The position numbers and the translations under genes were made by a program. A DNA stretch of 21,140 nucleotides from Proteobacteria bacterium SG_bin6. Lineage in GTDB: Bacteria > Pseudomonadota > Alphaproteobacteria > Sphingomonadales > Sphingomonadaceae. The notes beneath the pieces are model-generated. The model was not told the origin of the DNA. It searched no databases and worked only from the letters and a program-made list of their open reading frames with translations. Positions 7,456 through 14,408 of this stretch are shown piece by piece. Location: positions 1 to 21,140 of the forward strand of contig LWDJ01000040.1 in the NCBI GenBank assembly GCA_002083435.1. Direction: 5' to 3'. Every line of letters begins with the position of its first letter. Positions within the stretch are counted from its first letter, which is position 1.

Positions 7456-8067
7456 TCAGCCGAACAGATAGGGTTCGGCTGGAACGCTGTTGCCCAGCGC
7501 ACCGCTCAGCACCGCCCAATGAACCGCCTCGTCGGTCGAGAGCTGCGCGAACAAGTGGCCGATCGACCGGTCCTGCAAGGCGGCGACCTGCCCGACATAG
7601 GCGTTGGCGGCGCCCTGCTCGAGCGCGGCGGCGAGCTTCACCACATCGCCCTCCGATTTCAGCGCGCCGAGGTTCAGATTGGCGGTATATTCGGCATCGG
7701 TCTTGGGTTCGACCGGCTTGCCGCCCGCCTTGATGATGAGATTGGCGAGCGAGTCTCGGTGCGCCTTGTGGTGGCCCAGAAACACCAGCGCCACTTTGAG
7801 CGTGCCGGGAGTCAACAAGCCGCTGCCGCCAGCGATGGTATAGGCGGCGATCCCCTCCATTTCGAGCGCGAGCGCGCCCTGAAGAATGCCGACATCACCC
7901 TCACCCGCCGTCTTGAGCTGCCGCTTGACCGCAGCGGCGCTGGCGGGGCCGCTCAGAAAGTTGAGCGCGCTGATCCCGGCGATCGCGGCCCCCCCGCCGA
8001 GCATGAAATTCCGCCGATCGGTCGCGCGTTCAGCCGTTTTCGGCCGGTTCCTTTCAATCATCGTCAT
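7456..8067 (-). CDS. Tat-exported ferritin-like domain protein
   Basis: 203 residues, with GAGGGAGA before the ATG at 8067. The N-terminus has a twin-arginine leader DRRNFMLGGGAAIAGISAL (R18-R19), with a cut near ASA/AAVK. The mature part is a four-helix bundle of the Ferritin_2/DUF4439 kind: LALEMEGIAAY (E69), GHHKAHRDSL (H100, H103), ALEQGAANAYVG (E150) and TDEAVHWAVL (E180, H183). The helix-2 ligand position usually held by Glu in ExxH appears as His here, so the metal site may differ from a standard di-iron centre. Export by Tat suggests the cofactor or fold is formed in the cytoplasm. It is co-transcribed with the cytochrome. The function of such periplasmic ferritin-like proteins is mostly unknown. 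Confidence 0.9.
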   Translation of the reverse strand: MTMIERNRPKTAERATDRRNFMLGGGAAIAGISALNFLSGPASAAAVKRQLKTAGEGDVGILQGALALEMEGIAAYTIAGGSGLLTPGTLKVALVFLGHHKAHRDSLANLIIKAGGKPVEPKTDAEYTANLNLGALKSEGDVVKLAAALEQGAANAYVGQVAALQDRSIGHLFAQLSTDEAVHWAVLSGALGNSVPAEPYLFG

Positions 8068-8143
8068 TCTCCCTCTGCTCGGGGCGCGATTGCTTCAGGG
8101 CTGCTCGCGCCTAAGGAAATGGTTGAAGTCGCCGATCTATTTT

Positions 8144-8203
8144 GGAACGCAGGCGCTTGCCGGTTCCGTGATCCACGAAAAACGGCATGGGGAACGATGT
8201 TCC
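8144..8203. promoter_or_regulatory. GGAAC/GTTCC motif cluster upstream of the ferritin-like gene
   Basis: GGAACGATGTTCC at 8191-8203 is an inverted repeat with 5-base arms. A second, wider pair is GGAAC at 8144-8148 and GGTTCC at 8162-8167. Read towards the gene, two GGAAC boxes resemble the -35 element used by many ECF sigma factors, and an ECF sigma gene lies 2 kb upstream. No -10 element at the usual 16-17 base spacing was found, so an operator is equally likely. Confidence 0.35.
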
Positions 8204-8716
8204 GGCGATAAATCGGCGATTTGATTACGCGGTACGGAAGTTTTGTGCGGCGGACCGGCCCCATTTAAACGCGCTGGGGGATCGGGATCGCGGTCATCAA
8301 CAGGCTTGGCCGGCTAGGCTGACGGGCAGCGCAGCAGCTGAGGTGGGTGCCGTAATCAGGCTCAGGGCTTCGCCTTCCGACGGCTTGTTTGCTATTAGAT
8401 GCCGCGCGGGCGCCTGCGTTACCGATGACATCGAACGACGGCAGCAACTTTGGACAATAATGCAAAGAACCGAAAAGTTCTCTGTCGATTGAAGTTGCGG
8501 ACGCGCGCTATATTTGTAACGATTATAACGATATAACGCAGGCGTTTACACAAATAATAGTGCAGCAATCAAGGGTTCTTTGCAAGATAATGGATCACGG
8601 ATGGGGTTTTATAACGGAATTAGACGAGAATATTCACGAAAGCTGGCGCATGGAGTTCTTGTCGGGATGCCGGCGAGCAGAGGTGTCTCGCCCCGCCGAC
8701 CCCGGTGATGTCGCGC
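8204..8716. other. Gene-free, partly AT-rich gap
   Basis: No convincing gene on either strand. At 8461-8640 the DNA turns clearly AT-richer than its surroundings and holds three TAACG units at 8517, 8526 and 8534, spaced 9 and 8 bases apart. This could be a regulatory island or foreign DNA. The region separates the Cld-like gene from the ferritin-like gene, which run the same way. Confidence 0.4.
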
Positions 8717-9445
8717 CTATAGATCGGTTTTAGCGCCGACCGCTTGCGCCGGCGCACTGCGGACCAGCCGAATGTCAATCTCTCGGTCGACATAGGTCCA
8801 TTCTTCACTTGCGCGCAGTTCCACTAGCAACTGCTCGAACAATGCTTCATGCTGCGGCGCATATTCGAACCAAGTGAGGAAATCGAACGGCTGGCCGATA
8901 TCGCGCGAGTGGTGCAGACGCCGGGCGATCTGCGGCAGGAAGCGCAAGCCGATCGAGGTGTGCCCCGAGCGCTCCTCGAATATCGCGCGCCGATCGTCCT
9001 GGGGCAGATCCCACCAGGCCTTTTTCTTGCGGATGGGAATAAGCGATGCATAGATCGCCTCGGGCCGCGCGAGGGGCGCCTGCGCGCGTCGCAACTCGGC
9101 GACTTCTTGGTTTGTCGTGTAGCCCAAATTGCTGATCACACCGTCGAGCGTCCACACCGCCTCGGGCACGGCGGGGACCGCATTGAGCTGGACGGTCAAG
9201 CCGGCAACCTTTGGCAAGGACTCCCCGGTCAGGGTGGTCTGGCTTCTTACCCGCCACTCCCCGCCCGCGCCGCCCGCAAAGCCGATACGGCTGACGCCCC
9301 CAGCAGCGGCTGCCGGCGCGGCAGCGGCAGCGTCGCCTGAGAAACCGAGCGCGCCGATCCCGGCAAGCGCGCTGCCCCCGGCCAGCATGAAATGACGCCT
9401 ATTGGCGATCATCGCTCTTGCCGCAAGCCCGTCTCGATCGGTCAT
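8717..9445 (-). CDS. Tat-exported chlorite-dismutase-family haem protein
   Basis: 242 residues, with AAGGA about 8 bases before ATG 9445. A twin-arginine leader NRRHFMLAGGSALAGIGALGF (R16-R17) is followed by an Ala-rich cleavage region near 38-50. The mature domain shows the family pattern: VWTLDGVISNLGYTTNQE, IPIRKKKAWWDLPQDDRRA, then GHTSIGLRFLPQIARRLHHS and FDFLTWFEYAPQHEALF. In known chlorite dismutases the proximal haem His sits in an 'EHT' motif, and the distal catalytic Arg lies 13 residues later. Here H162 and R175 keep exactly that spacing. The length also fits exported chlorite dismutases. Possible roles are chlorite breakdown to chloride and oxygen, or another haem reaction such as peroxide handling. 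The family is clear; chlorite activity is an inference. Confidence 0.85.
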   Translation of the reverse strand: MTDRDGLAARAMIANRRHFMLAGGSALAGIGALGFSGDAAAAAPAAAAGGVSRIGFAGGAGGEWRVRSQTTLTGESLPKVAGLTVQLNAVPAVPEAVWTLDGVISNLGYTTNQEVAELRRAQAPLARPEAIYASLIPIRKKKAWWDLPQDDRRAIFEERSGHTSIGLRFLPQIARRLHHSRDIGQPFDFLTWFEYAPQHEALFEQLLVELRASEEWTYVDREIDIRLVRSAPAQAVGAKTDL

Positions 9446-9741
9446 CCTGAAGTTCCTTATTTCTTAAGAGGCGATGGTCACGATCTGCCGCACAGGCGCG
9501 CCAGCCCAGCGAAGCGAGCGATTACACCGGGGCGCGGCGGCGCGTTTCTAAAGGGCTGCGATTTTCGAGCCGCCTTGCGCTGGCGCCCGAGCTGAAATCG
9601 GGCGGCGTCATAGCGGGTGAAGCACAGGGCCAAAGACGGCTCACGGGGGGCAAATCCGGGGCGCATGGCGCTTAGATGCCCAAGCGCCCTTTGGCGTTTC
9701 AGCATCGCGCGAAGAAACGCGGCGCGCTTGCCCTGCTTCGT

Positions 9742-10449
9742 TTAACCCGACAGCGTCGCGCGGCCCGGCGCCGCGTCGCGGTGCGCGGCGATCAGCGCGT
9801 TCACCCGCTCGGTAAGCGCCACGCAGATCGCGCCGCCAAACAGCAGCGACCCATCGAGCACGTCGCGCGCGACCGGCGCGAGATCAGCCTGTAGCATGCG
9901 CCGCGCCCGAAAATGCCGGATCTTCACCGTTGCGGGAAGAACATTGAGCGCGGCGGCGACTTCATCCACCGTCATCCCCTCGATCTCGCGGAGAACAAAC
10001 GCGATGCGGTAGGTAACCGGCAGCCGCGCGATCGCTTGTTCCAGCAACACGCGCAGTTCGGCTTGCTCGGCAAATTGGTCCGGGGTCGGCGGCGGCGTTG
10101 TGCCATAGAGCGTGTCAATGTGGCGCGCCGCCGCTGCCATTTGCTCCGCGCGCGCCGCGTGGCGCCGCGCCGAGCGCAGCCGGGCCAGGGCCTCGTTGAT
10201 GACGATGCGGGTAAGCCAGGTCGAAAGCTTCGACCGCCCCTCGAAAGTCTCGATCGCGGCAAAGGCTTTGAGATAGCCGCTCTGCACGGCATCTTCGGCC
10301 TCGGCGCTGTCTTTCAGAACCGCCCAGGCGGCGCGAAACAGGCGTTGGTTGTTCGCCGTCGCGATAAAGCGGATCGCGCCCGCGTCGCCGCTGCAAAACA
10401 GCGCGACAAGCGCACTTTCATCCAGTCCGGCATAGTCGCGCTTGTCCAC
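9742..10449 (-). CDS. ECF-type RNA polymerase sigma factor
   Basis: 235 residues from GTG 10449, which has GGGAG at a suitable distance. A TTG at 10458 is also in frame but abuts that site. Sigma region 2 is at about 26-95 (AEDAVQSGYLKAF, FEGRSKLSTWLTRIVINEAL). Region 4 is at about 137-187 (LPVTYRIAFVLREIEGMTVDEVA, then a helix-turn-helix ending HFRARRML). A C-terminal tail of about 45 residues follows, with LLFGGAICVALTERV and a single Cys (C209). The tail could be a sensing or regulatory extension. No anti-sigma gene lies next to it, although most ECF factors have one. It is the first gene of the leftward block with the Cld-like and ferritin-like genes and is the natural candidate to control them. 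Confidence 0.92.
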   Translation of the reverse strand: MDKRDYAGLDESALVALFCSGDAGAIRFIATANNQRLFRAAWAVLKDSAEAEDAVQSGYLKAFAAIETFEGRSKLSTWLTRIVINEALARLRSARRHAARAEQMAAAARHIDTLYGTTPPPTPDQFAEQAELRVLLEQAIARLPVTYRIAFVLREIEGMTVDEVAAALNVLPATVKIRHFRARRMLQADLAPVARDVLDGSLLFGGAICVALTERVNALIAAHRDAAPGRATLSG

Positions 10450-10605
10450 AGACTTCAACTCCCGGTTCGCTGCACGGCAGGGGTATCATCGCGACGGGCA
10501 TGGCCATGCCAGAGTTTGGTTCGCACGTCGCCTCCATGCCGTTTCGCAGCGGGCGCCCTCATGCAACCGCGCTTTGCGCCGATCAACCCCGGCGGAAGGT
10601 GCAGC

Positions 10606-10740
10606 CGCCTGCTCGAGCCGATCGGAAACATCCCACCTGCAGAGGCCGAAGAGCATTACCATGCGATGATCGAACAGCGACCCAAAGCCGCACAACTTAA
10701 TCCAACCGGCCTCCGGCAAGCTCGGAGAGGTTCAGGTTGC
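10606..10740 (+). pseudogene. C-terminal remnant of an IS3-family transposase
   Basis: One plus-strand frame reads RLLEPIGNIPPAEAEEHY, then HAMIEQRPKAAQLNPTGLRQ. This closely matches the C-terminal end of IS3-group OrfB transposases, which usually read NNRRLLEPIGNIPPAEAE and end near LKPxGLRQTRGGS. The catalytic DDE core and OrfA are absent, so the element is dead. The remaining parts of the gap at 10450-10855 show no gene. The relic separates the ABC operon from the sigma factor gene, which suggests an old insertion between the two blocks. Confidence 0.7.
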
Positions 10741-10855
10741 CTGGAGGCGCATCTTGAGTTCGTCTCCAGCACGTAGCAGGGATGCCGTCTTCACCGCAAA
10801 CCGCGGCGCCAAACCAAGCCGTTGGGTCCGATGCGTCGGCTGGCGTTTCGGATCG

Positions 10856-12103
10856 CTAGCGCCAGCGCGGCGCCTTGCCGAAGTCGGCATCGGTGAAGGC
10901 GATATCGTTGAAGATGTAGGGATAATAGAAGCGCCGCAGCTGTGTGTGATAGCGGCGGATACGGTCCTGATAGGCGAGCTGCGCTGTCAGGTCGGTCCGC
11001 GCGATCCGGTGGAGCGCGGTCTGCACGCCCACCGCCGGGAGTACCCAGCCGATCCGCCGCGCCCAGCTGTCCCGGCGCATCAACGCCGCCCGATAAGCGC
11101 GGCTCTGGTCGGCGACGCTTTGGTCGCCCAGCTGCTGGAACGCGTAATACCATTTCCAGTGAAAGCCGAGGCCGACCGGCTTGGTATCGCGCCATTCGGG
11201 GTGCGAGCGGAAGAACGCGGCCATCGTCGCCTGCTTGGGCTTGTCCCAGCCGGCATGGATCACCTCGCGCTGCGCCAGGGTCAGCTCGATGCCCTGCCGT
11301 GCCGGGATGGCGGCATTGATCGCGAGATTGGCGAGCGCGGGCAGGATCAAGGTGAGCGCCAGCCAGCCAGCCGCGAGGCTGGCGGCGTTCGCGACCGATG
11401 ACAGTCCGATCGCGCCAATGCCCGCGGCGAGCGCGGTCCAGATCAGGCAATAGCCCAGCGCATGGCCGGCGATCTGCGCGGTGGACCAGAGCGGCGCGGC
11501 GGCGTAGAGTGCCCCTGCGGCAAGCGGCACGATCAGCGCCGCGTAAACCAGCCCCAGCCGCAGGCCGATCCGGCGTGCCCAGAAGCGCCATCGGCCTCCG
11601 TTCATCGCCATCAACAGCGCCAGCCGCCCGCTCTCGCGCTCGCTCGAGACGAGATCGTGCAGCAGCACGATCAGGATCAGCGGCGCGAGATAGGTGAGCA
11701 CGAACGCCCAGTCGAACCGCCCCGGCAGCGCGAGTTCGGCATTGTACAGCTCGCTATCGTAAAGCTGCCCCTCCTGGCCGAGCGCGCGGATGCGCAGGAT
11801 ATAGGGAGCAACGTCACGCTGGCCGATCGCCGCGAAAGCAAGCGGCGACGGCGCATCCCAGGTCGCGTGCGGTGTGTAATAGGCGGCATAGCCCGCGTCG
11901 GGCTCGCGCGCGACGAACTTGGCGATCGCGCCCACATCTTCGGCCTGCAACGCGGGGATGCGGGCGATCGCGGCGCGCTGCCGCTCGACCTCGGCAAGCC
12001 CCGCGACGACGCTCGCGATCGCCAGGAACAGCGTCAGCAGCAGCGCCGGCCACGCCACGCGCTGGCGCAGGAACAGCCGCAATTCGTGGCGCCACAGCAT
12101 CAC
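10856..12103 (-). CDS. ABC-2 transporter permease (DUF3526-type), second permease
   Basis: 415 residues. An N-terminal membrane helix (about 18-40) is followed by a large periplasmic loop of some 95 residues. A block of helices follows (about 135-265): VLTYLAPLILIVLLHDLV, SSERESGRLALLMA, and further hydrophobic spans. A second soluble part and a basic C-terminus (FGKAPRWR) follow. The 'SERESG' turn after the second helix is typical of ABC-2 permeases. It overlaps the upstream permease by 4 bases (ATGA). Together with the ATPase it forms an inner-membrane transporter, more likely an exporter or lipid/peptide mover than a classic importer. The substrate is unknown. Confidence 0.85.
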   Translation of the reverse strand: MMLWRHELRLFLRQRVAWPALLLTLFLAIASVVAGLAEVERQRAAIARIPALQAEDVGAIAKFVAREPDAGYAAYYTPHATWDAPSPLAFAAIGQRDVAPYILRIRALGQEGQLYDSELYNAELALPGRFDWAFVLTYLAPLILIVLLHDLVSSERESGRLALLMAMNGGRWRFWARRIGLRLGLVYAALIVPLAAGALYAAAPLWSTAQIAGHALGYCLIWTALAAGIGAIGLSSVANAASLAAGWLALTLILPALANLAINAAIPARQGIELTLAQREVIHAGWDKPKQATMAAFFRSHPEWRDTKPVGLGFHWKWYYAFQQLGDQSVADQSRAYRAALMRRDSWARRIGWVLPAVGVQTALHRIARTDLTAQLAYQDRIRRYHTQLRRFYYPYIFNDIAFTDADFGKAPRWR

Positions 12104-13548
12104 CGGACTGTCCCCGCCACGCGCCGCGTCGCCAACCGCAGCAGCAACATGGCGAGCAGCGCCCAGCCCGCCAGCACGCTGGCGGCCGGGAGCGCCGCCG
12201 CCGCCTTTTCCGCGCTGCTCGTGCCGCGATAGCGGAAATCGGGCACCGCCTGCCAGTTGCGCGGATCGATCCGCACCCGCCGCGCCGCTTCGGGATCGCT
12301 GTTGCGCGCGCCGTCATCGGCATAGCTGACCGACAAGGCCTGGAGCCGGTTGAGCTGCTGAACGATGGTGTAGCGATAGCGCTCGGCCTGGATCAGGAAA
12401 CGGCGATGGCTTTCCAGATCGGTGCCCGCCAGCGCCATCGACAGCGCACGCGCCGCGATGGTCGGGCTGGCGATTCCCATCAGCGCCACCACCCCGGATT
12501 GCGCGCGCTGGGCCGCGAATTGGCGGTGGGCATAGGCATCGAACAACCCCGCCGTCAGCCTTTCCCCCTCCAGCGCGAGCAGGCCGCGATAGTTGAAGGG
12601 CAGATCCTCGACCCGCGACACGCCATAGCGGGCGAGCGTTGCCGCCTTGAACGCGGCGAAATGCGGGTCGGCGGGGTCGTGGCTGTCCCCGATGCGGCGC
12701 AGGTCGCGCTGGATTGCGACATCGGTTTCGATGCGGTTGGCGCTCGGTCGCATCGCCAGCGCCACATCGCTGGCGATGCGCGGCATCAGCACGACGGTGA
12801 TCGCCCACAGCCCGATCAGGGCGAGCAGCGCGCCCCGCGCCTGGCTCGCCAGCGCCGAGACGGCGGTGATCAGCGCGACCCAAATCGCCAGATAGGCGCC
12901 GTGGCCAAGCGCGATCGCGGTGGCATCGCTCAGCGGCGCGCCGCCCGCCGCCACCATCCAGCCGAGCGCCGCCAGCACCGGCAGGTCCAGCAGCAGGGCG
13001 ACACCGGCGAGCGCCAGCGTCTTGCCGCCAACGACCGCCGACGGCGCGATGCCGTACGCCTGAAGTTGCTTCAGCGTCCCGCGTTCGCGTTCCCGCGCGA
13101 TCATACCGAAGCCCACGAAGATCAGCACGAGCGGGGCGAGCATATGCAGCACGAACGCCGGGGTCAGCTGGCCAAAGCGAACCAGCAGCGAACTCTGCCG
13201 AACATCGCCGAAATTGGCGCTGTTCTGCCGGTGCCCCTCCAGAAAGATCGTCGATCCGGTGAAGGCGTCCACCCCCGAATCGAACCCCGCCAGCGCCGGC
13301 AGCGGTCGAAACACGAAATGGCCGTAATGCACCATCCGGTGCGGATGGCGCGCGGGCTGGGCATCGAACGCGCGATCGGCCTGGGCCTGGTAACGCGCGC
13401 GCAGTGCGTCGCTCGCCTGGCGCTGGGTAAGTGCGGTGAGCGTCGCGACGATCGACAGCGCGAGCAACATCGCGATCGCCAGCGCGGCAACCGCGTTGCG
13501 CCGCATCAGTCGCCATTCGTCGCGGGCGATCAGCCAGACGCGGGTCAT
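12100..13548 (-). CDS. ABC-2 transporter permease (DUF3526-type), first permease
   Basis: 482 residues from ATG 13548. This start overlaps the ATPase stop by 4 bases (ATGA) and gives a proper N-terminus MTRVWLIARDEWRLMRRN before the first helix. A long periplasmic loop (about 40-145) includes HPHRMVHYGHFVFRP, rich in His. The membrane block (about 150-290) has MLAPLVLIFVGFGMIARERERGTLKQ, a typical ABC-2 signature, and a second soluble part precedes a final helix near the C-terminus (about 450-475). It has the same layout as its partner, so the two are likely a heterodimer. The His-rich loop segment could bind metal or haem; that is an inference. Confidence 0.87.
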   Translation of the reverse strand: MTRVWLIARDEWRLMRRNAVAALAIAMLLALSIVATLTALTQRQASDALRARYQAQADRAFDAQPARHPHRMVHYGHFVFRPLPALAGFDSGVDAFTGSTIFLEGHRQNSANFGDVRQSSLLVRFGQLTPAFVLHMLAPLVLIFVGFGMIARERERGTLKQLQAYGIAPSAVVGGKTLALAGVALLLDLPVLAALGWMVAAGGAPLSDATAIALGHGAYLAIWVALITAVSALASQARGALLALIGLWAITVVLMPRIASDVALAMRPSANRIETDVAIQRDLRRIGDSHDPADPHFAAFKAATLARYGVSRVEDLPFNYRGLLALEGERLTAGLFDAYAHRQFAAQRAQSGVVALMGIASPTIAARALSMALAGTDLESHRRFLIQAERYRYTIVQQLNRLQALSVSYADDGARNSDPEAARRVRIDPRNWQAVPDFRYRGTSSAEKAAAALPAASVLAGWALLAMLLLRLATRRVAGTVR

Positions 13549-14273
13549 GCCGCGGGCACCTCGCCATAGCGGTGGTGAAGCGCCATCACGTCGAAGCCTT
13601 GCGCGCGGTGGACTTCCTCCACGATGTGCCCGCCGGCCAGGAAACCGATGCGATCGGCGCAATCGGCGGCGCCGAGCAGATCGTGGGTTACCATCAGCAC
13701 CGCCGTGCCGCGCGCGCGCAACTGGTGAAGCAGCGCGTTGAAATCGGCGGTCGCGCGCGGATCGAGCCCTGAGGTCGGCTCGTCGAGCAGCAGCAGGGGC
13801 GCGTTGCGCACCACGGCCAGCGCGATCGCAACCTTCTGGCGCATCCCCTTGGAAAAGCCGACGACGCGGCGGTCGCGGGCGTCGTGCTGCAGGCCGGCGG
13901 CATCGAATGCCGCCTCCTTCGCCGCCATGCTGTACGCCTCGCCGGCAAGCGCCAGGAAATAATCGACATTCTCCCGGGCGCTCAGATGATCATAGAGCGC
14001 CACATTCTCTGGCAGATAGGCGATGCGTTGGCGGGCCTGCTGCGGCGCGCGCGCGGGATCGATTCCATCGATTCGCACCGCGCCTGCCATGGGAGTGAGG
14101 AACCCCAGTAGCGTCGCCAGCGTCGTCGATTTACCCGCGCCGTTGCCGCCCAGCAGCGCATAGATCTCGCCCGCCGCCACTGAAAGCGAGAGGCGGTCGA
14201 GGATCGTGCGGTCGCCCCGGGCGACGACCACATCGGTCGCGACAACGGGCGGGGAGGTGCTGGCGTGAAGCAT
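13545..14273 (-). CDS. ABC transporter ATP-binding protein
   Basis: 242 residues from ATG 14273, chosen because AGAGG lies just upstream. An ATG at 14288 has no ribosome site. It has all motifs of a working ATPase: Walker A GGNGAGKST, Q-loop region in IAYLPENVALYDHL, signature FSKGMRQKVAIAL, Walker B LLLLDEPTSGLDP and the switch His in MVTHDLL. It powers the two permeases encoded directly downstream in overlapping frames. The sequence is of the ABC-2 exporter-associated class (CcmA/NatA/NosF-like). The operon is divergent from the siderophore-type receptor, with 135 bases between the starts. Confidence 0.95.
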   Translation of the reverse strand: MLHASTSPPVVATDVVVARGDRTILDRLSLSVAAGEIYALLGGNGAGKSTTLATLLGFLTPMAGAVRIDGIDPARAPQQARQRIAYLPENVALYDHLSARENVDYFLALAGEAYSMAAKEAAFDAAGLQHDARDRRVVGFSKGMRQKVAIALAVVRNAPLLLLDEPTSGLDPRATADFNALLHQLRARGTAVLMVTHDLLGAADCADRIGFLAGGHIVEEVHRAQGFDVMALHHRYGEVPAA

Positions 14274-14293
14274 GGCGCCTCTGACCATCGAGA

Positions 14294-14338
14294 TTGTCGT
14301 TTGTCAACGACATGTTGTATTATCTCATTGACAGAGAT
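14294..14338 (+). promoter_or_regulatory. Candidate promoter and operator of the 14409 receptor
   Basis: TTGTCG (14294-14299) and TATTAT (14318-14323) are 18 bases apart and look like -35 and -10 elements, which places the start of transcription near 14330. A palindrome TGTCGTT-TGTC-AACGACA (14295-14312) overlaps the -35 region. A second inverted pair ATCTC/GAGAT (14322-14326 and 14334-14338) overlaps the -10 and start. Both are good positions for a repressor. The regulator is not encoded next to it. The region is shared with the divergent ABC operon. Confidence 0.5.
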
Positions 14339-14351
14339 CAACCGTATCGCC

Positions 14352-14391
14352 AGTGACGCCGCCGCCCGGTGGGATGACCCCCGGCGTCACT
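14352..14391 (+). promoter_or_regulatory. 5' leader hairpin upstream of the receptor start
   Basis: AGTGACGCC (14352-14360) and GGCGTCACT (14383-14391) form a perfect 9-base stem, with further GC pairing possible inside (GGG/CCC around ATGA at 14371-14380). It ends just before the ribosome binding site GGGGGAAG (14396-14403). No T-run follows, so it is not a simple terminator. It may stabilise the mRNA or control access to the ribosome site. Confidence 0.5.
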
Positions 14392-14408
14392 ATTTGGGGG
14401 AAGTGATT

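Noticed and set aside
8144..8203. Full EcfG-type promoter (GGAAC, 16-17 bases, CGTT)
   Set aside because: GGAAC boxes exist, but CGTT follows only at 13-14 bases, which does not match the consensus spacing.
9478..9705. Short minus-strand frame between the sigma factor and Cld-like genes
   Set aside because: 75 codons, Arg-rich, no ribosome site or known motif. Coding is possible but cannot be supported.
11872..13569. 565-codon plus-strand frame opposite the ABC permeases
   Set aside because: Arg/Gln-rich shadow without domains; the minus-strand permeases have membrane helices and ATGA overlaps.
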